Source: Pyrus communis (lineage: Eukaryota; Streptophyta; Magnoliopsida; Rosales; Rosaceae). From it: a DNA stretch of 64,000 bases. Both the position numbers and the translations under genes were made by a program. The stretch is from positions 5,681,043 to 5,745,042 of the forward strand of contig NC_084817.1 of NCBI RefSeq assembly GCF_963583255.1. The letters are read 5' to 3'. The notes below the pieces were generated by a model, which ran no database searches, was not told the origin of the DNA, and was given only the letters and a program-made list of their open reading frames with translations. Within the stretch, counting starts at the first letter, position 1. Every line of letters starts with the position of its first letter. Below are positions 11,227-20,889 of this stretch, piece by piece.

Positions 11227-12947
11227 ATGCTGCTTTTCATGTTGGTCTTGTCTCTTGTGGCTCAAGCCTGCTCAGCATCTCCAACTACCCAACAACCAAA
11301 CAAAAAAGCTGATCAACATCTCAAAAGCATATTCATCCTGGCCGGACAGAGTAACATGGCGGGTCGAGGTGGCGTGGTTAACGACACCACCACAGGCATC
11401 GCCACCTGGGACGGTGTCGTGCCGCCAGAGTGCCGCCCCAACCCATCAGTCTTCCGGCTCAATGTGAATCTCACGTGGGTTAAAGCAAGCGAGCCTCTCC
11501 ATGCCGACATTGATGTGGAGAAGACCAATGGGATTGGACCCGGCATGGCGTTTGCCAAAGCGGTATTGGCCAATCACTCTAGTACCGTTGGTCAGATTGG
11601 GTTAGTCCCCTGTGCGATCGGCGGTACTAACATAACCGAGTGGAGACGTGGCTCCTTTCTGTACAACCAGATGATCAGGAGGGCCAAGGCTTCGTTGCAG
11701 AATGGTGGTTCGATCAGAGCACTTCTGTGGTATCAGGGCGAGAGCGATACAGCTAGTAGAGAAGACGCTCTGTCTTATAAAAACAGATTGGAAACTTTTT
11801 TTGGGGATGTACGTTTGGATCTGCAATCTCCTGATCTCCCAATAATCCAGGTATGATTACTTAGTATTGTTAATTAAGTACTCAGTTTTTGTTTATACAA
11901 ACGATAAAATTCTGGTGTGGCATTCGAAAGTAAGAGGATAAACACACCGTCCTAGCTAGCCAACTCGCGCAACTCACAGAGACATTAATACATGGTTTTA
12001 CTCTTTTAGATTTTCAGCTTCTTGCCTTAGCTTCCATTTATTCCTTGATCTCGTTAATCCAAATTTAGCAAAGGCAGATTTTCCTAATTTCTGTATGATG
12101 TCACGTTGTTAGCTAGGTTTAGATATTTTTAAAATGTAAGAAGTTGACGAAGTCGGTATCACTGTTAACTAATTTAATTACAAGTTTGATCGATTCCTAG
12201 GTAAACCTAGTGCAACTTGGTATTTCTTAATGTGATATGAATTATATTCAATTGAAATGGTAAAAAAAAATTAATAAAGGGAATTCACATCTAAGCTGAG
12301 AGTTGAAATGAAGAGACAGAATCGATGGGCAAATTGTTTCATTTCATTTTCGAGGATTGGATTATCACAATGTACATGCTTCGAGGTCCTGCCCTGGTAT
12401 GCATGTGCGTGTGAGTATGTTTTATATTATAACAAAACTAATAAAATAATGTCGTTTGGTAATCAACTGAAATGCAATAAGGTCTATTCTAAACGCGTTT
12501 AACTTTAAATGTTCTTTAAAAAAAACGAACGTCTTGCAAAGAGAATTTCTAGTGAGATAGCGTGTGACTTTGTATAAATTAGTGAAGAACTAATTAGTTG
12601 GTTGATAATGGTGTGTCTGCAACTCTAGAAATAACAGTGCGTGATGTGTGTTGGTTGTATAGGTGGCTCTAGCATCTGGGTATGAAGCAACACTGATAGA
12701 GATAGTTAGAGAAGCCCAGCTGGGAGTCGACCTTCTAAACGTGAGAACCGTCGACGCCAAAGGCCTGCCACTGGAGCCTGATGGCGTACACCTCACTGCT
12801 CCTGCCCAGGTTGAACTTGGGAAAATGTTGGCTGATGCTTATCTTCAGTTCCTGCCCAGCGCCATAAGTAATGCTCCTGCAACATACCCTAATTATGTTT
12901 TCCAATTTGTACTTTATTTGCTACTGAAATTTCTCACCACGAGCTAG
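11227..12947 (+). CDS. Probable carbohydrate (acetyl) esterase, SASA family
   Basis: Two exons, 11227-11850 and 12663-12947, joined in phase 0 by a GT-AG intron (11851-12662), encode 302 residues. Residues 1-17 look like a signal peptide, so the enzyme probably enters the secretory pathway. The SASA/DUF303 signature is complete: GQSNMAGRG at 40-48 with the nucleophile Ser42, WYQGESD at 168-174, and EPDGVHLT near 247-252 with the Asp248/His251 pair. It resembles the Arabidopsis At4g34215-type esterases (~260 residues), SGNH-type hydrolases thought to remove acyl groups from sugars; the substrate is unknown. The exon junction (PIIQ/VALASG) falls where the family sequence runs continuously, which supports the splice. 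The last ~25 residues are a hydrophobic extension (FQFVLYLLLKFL) after a small-residue stretch. The gene appears intact. Confidence 0.9.
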
Positions 12948-13050
12948 CTAACTTGTTACTTCATTCGTAGTGTTTACAAATTGAAATGTTTGTATTTATT
13001 AGGGTTTTGGCCAGGCTACTATCCTATGATTGACTTTGTACTATGATAAA

Positions 13051-13717
13051 CAGGGGCGGAGCTACATGGAGGCTAGAATATGTTAGGACCCATTTTGGAA
13101 TTTCACCCATTCAGACGTGTTGTTTCCTGGTTTATTCAATAAAGAGTATATGGTCCATTGGTGGAGTGGAGTTTAATGTTTCCAGCAAGCCATGGGTTTG
13201 AGACTTGTTTATGCAAACAATTTTCTGATTCTTATACCATCAAGCTTTATAACTAGCCTTCTGTTTTATCATATAAGCCTTCTGATGCCAATAACCTTTT
13301 GATTTTTTTAAACTAATTCCTTTTTTTTTTTTTTTTTTGTTTGTCAATTCCTATAAAACAACATCTATACAATTTAGAGGAAAATCTAATTATGTTGAAA
13401 GAAAAATCTAATAGTAGCAGTTTTGAGCCAACCATGATTTTAAATTTTTGTTCAGATCTAATATGTTAATCATTTTTTTTATTAAAGCTCGTGAACAAGC
13501 TCTATTCTTCTGATATAATGAACGCAATACTAATTTTTTTCGTACAAATTTTAAATCTTCATCATTATTGTTTGATTAAATTCTTCATGACAATACAAAG
13601 CAACAACAAAAAACCTTAGATTGTTCTCCAATGAATTATACTTGTAACTACTTTTTTCTAATTTCTTTCATTTGGCTTAAAGGCCCCTCCTGTAATGAAT
13701 TTCTAGCTCTATCACTA
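13051..13717. mobile_element. hAT-like element with CAGGGGCGGAGCTA end
   Basis: It starts CAGGGGCGGAGCTACATGG; the reverse complement of its end reads TAGTGATAGAGCTAG, an imperfect inverted terminus. Flanking 8-mers ATGATAAA (13043-13050) and ATGATATA (13718-13725) differ at one position, consistent with a hAT 8-bp TSD. The interior is AT-rich without a transposase. A tRNA-like stretch at 13150-13205 ends in GGGTTTGAGAC, a degenerate pol III B box. It lies ~100 bp downstream of the esterase stop codon and may be in its 3' flank. Confidence 0.65.
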
Positions 13718-13855
13718 ATGATATACATATCATTTTTGTAGCGCATGCAATAAGATGTGGTAACTGACCATAAAATTGTTTCCCCTCTGCTAATAAATTT
13801 GGTTTGGTTTTATGATCCTTGTGCTTCAAGCATTATCGTGGTAAATAATAGCTAA

Positions 13856-14300
13856 GAGCATCTCCAAGAGATGCTGTAAAACAACTAATACTCTATTTTT
13901 AAACTTGTTAAAAAAATACTCTATTTTTAAATTTGTTAAAAAATACTCTATTTTAAAATAGTCATATTAAAAAAATTCATGTTGTAAAATAGTGTCTATT
14001 ATAGCAAATGAACAATCACTCTTTAAATTTAAAGTGCAACTGTTCACATGCTAAATATTCAAAAAGAAAAAAAAAACAATCAAGGTTGAACCCTTGAGCA
14101 AGGAAAACAAGAAGAGTGAAGGTGGTTTCAGAAAATGAATGAGTAGGGTTTGAATTGTTAATAATAAAATATTTAAATTTTGTTAAAATAACATTTATTG
14201 ATAGAGATGAAAAGGTAAACTGAGTAGCTAAGTAATTTTTTTTTTTATATTGTTCATTTATTAGTTTAACAAAAATTTAGAATTTTTGTTAGAGATGCTC
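13856..14300. mobile_element. Possible Tourist-like MITE
   Basis: The left end GAGCATCTCCAAGAGATGC pairs with the reverse complement of the right end, GAGCATCTCTAAC. The interior carries short direct repeats of ATACTCTATTTTTAAA near 13900-13960. The expected 3-bp TSD is not clear (TAA against TGA). Confidence 0.45.
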
Positions 14301-14414
14301 TGATGCGCTTATCAAATGGTACAAATTCATCGACTATGATGAAAAAGTACGAAGAACTAAAATCCAAAGGGCCCAATAATTCATTAAACCGAGTCGATTG
14401 GATGCCCATGTAAG

Positions 14415-15200
14415 TAGGGGTGGTATTGGTACGATTATCATACCAAAATTCATGTACTAATTTCACCATACTAAACTTTTGATATGGTAAAATTTTTTAC
14501 TATTATTGTGTTAAACTTTCAGTATACCGAATTTATGCATGCCAAATAGTTCAGTTGACATGGTATGGTAATGGTAATTAACACTTTGTTTTGGACCACT
14601 CTTTTGGGCCAAACTTTGGTTTTTTTCCAACCCAATTCAAGGCCCAAGAGTGTTTTGGCCACTCTCTTTGGGTTTCTAAAACTTTTTTACTTAATTATGA
14701 AAATTTTATAAAGATTCTTTTAAGAAAAAAAGAAGTAAATAGATGGAAAAAATTGTTGAAAGAACTCAGCATTCCTAAAAAAAATAGTACAAAGATTCCT
14801 AAATACTGCGGAGAGAAAGTCGCCAGAACAGGAGCAATAGAAATGAAATCGATGGCAAGATGAGTGAAAAGATGAAGTCACAAGGCTTAGGTTTTTTTTT
14901 ATTAGGAAGGTAGAGGTTAGAGGGTGAGATGATGGTTTTGGATAAATGACTAGGAAAAAAAATATAAAGTGCATATATAATGATAATAATACCAAATTAT
15001 ATATAAATAAATAAATAATATAATATCAATAGTAGTGGTACAATACGGTATATTACTGATAATGATTTTGAATACTATTATCGTATTGAGAATATATAAT
15101 ACGATACAAATATCGTATCATTACCAATGGTACAAATTTTTTTAAACAATTTTGATATGGTACAGTTGGAATACTAATTTGGCAAAAAATTACATTCCTA
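14415..15200. mobile_element. Non-autonomous hAT-like element F
   Basis: It starts TAGGGGTGGTATTGG; the reverse complement of its end reads TAGGAATGTAATT. The flanking 8-mers CATGTAAG (14407-14414) and TATGTAAG (15201-15208) match at 7 of 8. Subterminal DNA is full of GGTA/TACC motifs (14425-14575 and 15030-15175) instead of the CGGTT motifs of elements A, B and C. No transposase frame is present. Confidence 0.65.
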
Positions 15201-15293
15201 TATGTAAGATAAACACCTCTTCCTGCTTTTGCTTAAGGGCTGGCTCTAAAAGCGACAAGAACACGGCCCATATATCCAAATACCCAATTAAAT

Positions 15294-15505
15294 GGAGGTA
15301 GGTTGTCTGCCCTACTATTTGAGTGCTTTTCTCATCTTCTATTATTTTGTACGGTCACAGTTAACTCATATCAACGTTTTATGTTATTTTTTTTTATAGA
15401 GATAATAAGATAAAAAACAATAGAAATATAAAATGTTGATATGGTTTAACCGTGCCCGTACAAATAAAAAAGGAACCCAAACAAGAGAGCAGACAATCTG
15501 CCTTC
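15294..15505. mobile_element. Mutator-like MITE family 'GGAG', copy 1
   Basis: A fold-back element starting GGAGGTAGGTTGTCTGCCC; the reverse complement of its end is GGAAGGCAGATTGTCTGC. An exact 9-bp TSD, CAATTAAAT, lies at 15285-15293 and 15506-15514. The inner arms (GGTCACAGTTAACTCATATCAACG and its complement-like partner) are shared with the copies at 63353 and 63688. Confidence 0.9.
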
Positions 15506-15913
15506 CAATTAAATTCAATCCAAAGGAGGCCTAACAATTCTGTGTATTATGGATAATGGGAAATCTCTGGCTTCTGACAGCGTATGTTCATCAAGTATGA
15601 CTGTGGGAATATAAATGACGAGGAACGATGATACACGGCTTTTTAGCTCATATTGTCTAGAAATTGAAATGGTTTTTCATTTTAATTTTTGAGATTTGAA
15701 ATTAATAAAAGTGGTTCTTAAGTTTATCTACTATTTTTTTTTTCTTTTTTTTTGTGAAAAAATGTTAATTAAATAATAACTAAAATGATAAAAATACCTA
15801 ACTTTTTTATAATTTATATAAAACGAGTTCATCATCCCATAATATTTTTATTAATATTATATTTTTTTTTGTGAAGAAATTATAATGAGTTCATCATCAC
15901 GTCGCATTATAAT

Positions 15914-16037
15914 CACGTGGCATTATAATTTCTAATAATTTCTTATGTGAAGAAATCAGGTGATTATAAACTCATTCTAAGTACTCTTTACCATAGGTTA
16001 CGTGGACGCAAGGCGGACAGCTCACATGATACGTGCC
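15914..16037 (+). promoter_or_regulatory. ABRE/G-box cluster, LEA-like copy 1
   Basis: CACGTGGC at 15914-15921, TACGTGG at 15999-16005 and TACGTGCC at 16030-16037 are ABRE-type ACGT-core sites upstream of the ATG at 16173. A TATA-like ACTATATCTA lies near 16090. The last two sites correspond in spacing (31 bp between ACGTG cores) to the pair in front of the second gene copy. Confidence 0.55.
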
Positions 16038-16172
16038 CGTCCCTGGTGCCCCCTTGTTTCCACACTATTGCTTGACCACGACGAACTAAACTATATCTAC
16101 CATCTACGCCTTGGGCAGCTGATCATGTTATGTTTGGAGGTGCAAGTTTCAGACTCAGTTCAGTTTCGCAAC

Positions 16173-16571
16173 ATGAATATTTCAAACGTATGCATTCATC
16201 GCTTTCTAAATTTTATACCATATGTTTAATATTTGTTTGAATATTTTTAAAGTAACAATTATTTGGATTATCTAGTAACTCTGCGTTCTGTTTTGAATTG
16301 TGTTTTTGGTAGGGAACTGAAGAAATAAACGAGCAAGGAGCAGTGGAAATCAAGGTGGACACAGTTGATTGTCGGCCGCCGGCAGGGGAAGACAAACAGC
16401 CCAAGAAGGAGAAGGTTGAGGTGGTTCATGAGATTCGAGATGGTGGAAATAAGGGGGCTGCAGGAGGAGGTAGTGACCGTTGATCTTGATGCAACTGCTG
16501 CAGTTGCACATACCCTTGAGTCAGCCAAGGATGCCATTTCTGGAAGTGACAAAGATAAGATCACCAAATGA
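16173..16571 (+). pseudogene. LEA-like small protein, frameshifted tandem copy
   Basis: Exon 1 (16173-16187) encodes only MNISN. A 125-bp GT-AG intron follows (16188-16312), then exon 2 from 16313. The frame runs through VEIKVDTVDCRPPAGEDK and VEVVHEIRDGG, clear matches to the intact copy at 17726, but hits TGA at 16481-16483 after 61 residues. The lost tail is visible one frame over (ATAAVAHTLESAKDAISG... to the stop at 16569-16571), so a single-base frameshift near 16470-16480 separates the two parts. A truncated 61-residue protein could still be made. The product is a small charged protein of unknown biochemical role. Confidence 0.75.
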
Positions 16572-17568
16572 GTGAGAGGCCATTATATATGAGACTGTAT
16601 TTATAACTTGTCGGATTAATATGAAATGATTATTTAGGCCTTGAAATTTTTAAGCCCTCAGACATACGTACTCATTTCTTTTGCAGAACAAAATAAATCT
16701 TTACAACCATATCCACAAAAGACTACAACATTTTAGCGAAAAAAAATGGAAGATGAAATTGATTTTCTGAAGCGGAACATAAAATCGACTGTTTGAAGCT
16801 CAACGTGAGGTATGATGATTTTATATTTTATTATCTTGCATCAAATTTAGAGGATGTCAAATTGTTGGTTGAATCCTTAATCACGAACTAGTTTCCACAA
16901 TCTACTAATGTTGTGAAGATATTTCCGTGAGTTTTTAAGGAAAGAGTGAAGACATTTTAGTAGATCTATTTGGTTTGGTATCTATAAATGTTTCAAAAAT
17001 ATTTTCTACAAGCATATGCCAAAACACCAGTTCCAAGATTGGCATGCATGTGTTGAAGCTTTACATGTTTAAGCATAATTTGATTAAGTAGTTGTATTAA
17101 GATAATTATCTAAAAAGTAGGTAAATGTCGGCAGAAGAATCCACGGTACCTACGAGTCATCCCCAATCCCTTCCCTCCCTCGTGCAGATGAGGGAACAAA
17201 ACTAGATGGCCGGGAGCTTTTAAAAGTTGTGTTATCTTATCCAAATTAAAGTAGGTGCGAGATTTCCATCGGCCCATTGGTAATTTGGTAATGATTTCAA
17301 AAAATCTCTAGTGACTTTAGGCTCCGTCGCAATGTCTTGCTTACCGACATCAGTCTACGAAAAAGAAAAAAAAAAAAAAAAAAACCTAACGAAAAATTTA
17401 AAAGGACTTTAGTTTTAACTAAAAATGATAAATAAATGTGTAGTAAATAATATAAAAAATAAAATAAAAATATGATTTTTCTTTAAAAGTAAATAGTATA
17501 AAAAATATTTAGTTAAAATTTTTAATAAAAAAAACAAAAGAAATATGTGCTGAGCTGCTACACAGAGA

Positions 17569-17651
17569 TACGTGGACACGAATCGAGCAGCTCACAAGAT
17601 ACGTGTCAGGCGATGGTACGCCTTCAACTCGACGAAGTAAACTATATATCT
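17569..17651 (+). promoter_or_regulatory. Paired ABREs and TATA box, LEA-like copy 2
   Basis: TACGTGG (17569-17575) and TACGTGTC (17600-17607) are ABRE-type sites; TACGTGTC is a good match to the ACGTGTC core recognised by ABF/AREB bZIP factors. A TATA-like CTATATATCT lies at 17642-17651, 75 bp before the ATG. Two spaced ABREs near a TATA box are usual for ABA-induced genes. Confidence 0.6.
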
Positions 17652-17725
17652 AGGCGCATTGGCCAACTAATTTCATATAATCTGTAGGTGGAAGTTTGAG
17701 AATTGTCCGAGTTGAATTTTGCTAT

Positions 17726-18088
17726 ATGGACACTTCGAAGGTAGGAATTTCATCCATCGTTTTATTTGTGCTATATGTTTTGTTAGCGTAGTGATTCTGC
17801 GTCTGGTTTTTTAATTAATTGGGTTAAATTTTGCAGGGATCAAGTGGAGAAACAAAAGAGGACATCAAGGTGGAGACAGTGGATTATCGATCACCGGCGG
17901 GAGAAAACAAAGAAGCCAAGAAGGAGGACGTTGAAGTGGTTCATGAGATTCGAGACGGCGGAGCAAAGAGTGAGGGTGTTCACCCTTTTGCAGGTGCGGC
18001 TGCTGCAGTGGCAAACAGCATTCAATCAGCAAAGGATGCCATCTCTGGCGGTGCCAAAGAATCCAAAGATGATAAGGCCACTGAATGA
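17726..18088 (+). CDS. Small hydrophilic LEA-like protein, intact copy
   Basis: Exon 1 (17726-17740) encodes MDTSK. A 96-bp GT-AG intron (17741-17836, ending TTGCAG) leads to exon 2 (17837-18088). The product has 88 residues, rich in K, E, D, G and A with almost no bulky hydrophobic residues. A charged N-terminal half (KVETVDYRSPAGENKEAKK, VEVVHEIRDGG) is followed by an alanine-rich amphipathic stretch (AAAAVANSIQSAKDAISGG) and a charged tail. The composition and the ABRE-bearing promoter suggest a late-embryogenesis-abundant or desiccation-related protein, but I recognise no named LEA group, so the function is inferred. The five-codon first exon was chosen because it is conserved in position, phase and splice site in the neighbouring copy at 16173. 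Confidence 0.75.
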
Positions 18089-18527
18089 GTGAGAACAGGT
18101 GCACGATGACATGATATTATGTAACGTTTGCTTGTTATTCGACGGAAATAAAAGCTGTATTGGCACTGTGCACATATATTTGTGTTTCTTTGTACTTGTT
18201 TTGTTAGGCATAATAAACCTATATGGTTTACTTTTGTTGCAAATATTTGTCAGAAATTGAGCGATTGCAAGTTTTTAAGAGATTTATCATCCATCTCATT
18301 CCTTCATCAAGATGTGCTCCGAGTTTTTTATCTTCATTTGCTGAAGAGTTTTTCCCTCATAAATTCTCTTGTCTGTATGATTTTTTTCTTTAATTTTGTT
18401 GTTGTGTCGCAGGATTGGAACTGCGTTTCAATCCCACGTATTTCATCTGTTTGGTTTGATTTGATTTGATTTTCACGATCCATCTGCGATTTTAATTGAT
18501 ACTAGAACCATCTCTGGACGCACTTGC

Positions 18528-20874
18528 AGCGTGTTTACCAAACGGGATTTGGAGCGGAAAGAAACGCAATCGCATTCCTCCCGAGGCATTCCAGCGTTTA
18601 CTAACATTTAGGGAATGGAGAAGGAACCGGGGCTCACTCAAAATCCGGAATCAAATTCCTTAACCTTCCGGAATTCAATTACCTACATGGAGGTGGGAAT
18701 TTTGAATTCCCGGAGGAAGCCTCCTTCTGGAATCAAACATTTCTATCCAAAATACCCTTGTACCTTCCACCAGTAGCGCACCCTCTCTTTCGTTTCTCCT
18801 CCGCCGACTCCTTACACCTTGATCACCACCACGACACCGCCCTTACAGACACCAGCAAGAACGCCAAAATTGATTCGACTCATCCGTCTAGTCGACCATT
18901 CAATCTCGTCCGACAGCCACCACAGTGGGTTTTTGCTTTCTGTTTGTCCACAACCATCCACCAATGACCCATCTTGACCGACACACCTCCCACCCGTTTT
19001 AGCACTTTCCCAGCACAACCCAACTTATATATGACAACAAGATCTGGTAACAATTCTATCTTGTATTTTGTGTATGATTTGGTAAAAACAAATGTCAAAT
19101 TTGGTGGAAGAGGGATTGGGCGTCAAGACTGCAGGGTGGATTGGGAAGTACGATGCGAATTGGTATTGGCGGAGGAGGTGCAGAGCTGGTGAGATGCAGA
19201 AGAAACAGAGGGTTGGTATCGATAGAGAAAGTTTGTGTGTGGTGGTGGCGACGGCAGAACGAGAGCTGGTATCGGCACGGAGAGAAACTGATGGCCCCTT
19301 TGTTCTGGCTGGTAGGGGTGGGTTCGGTTCAAAACGGTTCGGTTTTTTGCCAAAACCGAAACCAAACCGAAATTTCGGTTCGGTTCGGTTCATTTTTTTT
19401 TCGTTTTTTTTTCGGTTCTGTTTTTTTCGGTTTTGGTTTTTTCCGGTTCGGTTTTGGTTTTTTTCGGTTTTTTATTTTTATTTTTAAATGATGTAAATGG
19501 AAGGAACCTACCTATCAACCTCCCAGTTCTCATATATCAGAGAATTGAGAGCCTCAAAATCCTGAATATATTCAAGTAATTCAACTACTTGTGATCAAGC
19601 AGAACGAATTCAAATTTTCAAAAGTTAAGCAAATACATAAACATATATTCTTCAAGGAAATGTACATCGCCAGGATTCAAAATTCAAAAACTTTAAAATT
19701 TACAAAATCATGAAATAACTCAACAAATTAACTGATCGATGCAAATCGAAAAAAAAAAGAAGCAATTGGGTTCTTCTAAATACCATAATCGGACTTCAAT
19801 AGCGCATGTCCAGTGCCCACATTCAAATTCATAGTCAAGTCCACAATAGATCTAGAAAATTCCAAAACATATTTAGAGAAAAATACAAACTTTTTCACCT
19901 TAAATTACATAAATTTCAAATGGGTAACCATACAATTAAAAACCTATGAACTGACAAATAAATAAAACCACAACCTTTGTTGCAGCGATATAGCCATGAT
20001 CATCACAAGCTCTTTCAATTCCTCTTTTTGTCGGATCTCGAAAAGGGCGAGGGAAAATCATGGTTTGGAAGAAGGAATCCGCGAGGAGGACATGAGAAGA
20101 TTGGAGAGAGAGTGATTTAGAGGAAGAGAGGAAGGAGAGGGAGAGGGAGGGAGAGAGAGAGAGAGAAAGAGAGGAAGCAAAGGCAAAGAGGAAGCAGCGG
20201 ACGGAACAGAGAGGTGTTTGAGATCTGAAATGAAATGGGAGTGAGACAGCTAGGGTTTGTAAAGTTAAGAAATTTTATAAAGCATTAAACATAAGAAACC
20301 TATAAATAAATTACTGGTACAATTATAACAACATAAAGCCTACAGTTAACTTGGCTTGCAACAACCAACCCCAACCCGTAGGGAAAGGGTTCAAACCCTG
20401 ACGGCAACATGTATTTTTTAGTATTTATATATGATTTTTTTTTCGGTTCGGTTCAATTCGGTTCGGTTTCCAAACCTCAAAAATCGAAACCGAACCAACC
20501 AAATTCGGTTCGGTTCGGTTTGGTAGTTTCGGTTCGGTTTTTTTCGGCCTCGGTTCGGTTTGGTTTTCGGTTTTTTTCGGTTTTCGGTTTTTTGAACCCA
20601 CCCCTACTGGCTGGCCCTGTTTTGGGGGTGTAAATCCAAAAATAAAAGATAAAAAATACCTGGTACAAAGACATTTTAGTAAATAACACTAATTTTCATT
20701 CTGATTCATGTGAATTAGTAAATTGTTTATATAAATCAATATTATTCATATTCCGATTCTATAAAGTTTTAGTAAACAGTTTTAATAAGAATCTGATTCT
20801 GATTCCACCTCATTCCATTTTCTTCTCAATTCAATTCCCTTCATTTTAATTACGGATTAGTAAAGCGCTTTTAG
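18528..20874. mobile_element. Possible outer TE, host of hAT element B
   Basis: The left edge AGCGTGTTTACCAAACGGGA and the reverse complement of the right edge, AGCGCTTTACTAATCCGTAA, form imperfect inverted ends. Both flanks carry GGAATTC/GAATTCC-like and TTTAGTAA blocks. Element B (19313-20606) sits inside it. No TSD could be fixed, so the boundaries are tentative. Confidence 0.35.
19313..20606. mobile_element. Non-autonomous hAT element B, exact 8-bp TSD
   Basis: It starts TAGGGGTGGGTTCGG and ends GAACCCACCCCTA. An exact 8-bp TSD, CTGGCTGG, flanks it at 19305-19312 and 20607-20614, the hallmark of hAT elements. The left subterminal zone (19320-19465) and the right one (20440-20597) are arrays of CGGTT/AACCG motifs. 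The 1,294-bp interior encodes no transposase; it contains a GA-rich tract (20115-20170) and a tRNA-like segment ending in GGGTTCAAACCC at 20388-20399. Confidence 0.9.
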
Positions 20875-20889
20875 AGAAATCCTAGAGGT

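Noticed and set aside
19025..19491. Overlapping frames on both strands of 80-131 codons
   Set aside because: They cross the CGGTT/AACCG array of hAT element B and translate into low-complexity FGSVRF/PKPNR repeats.
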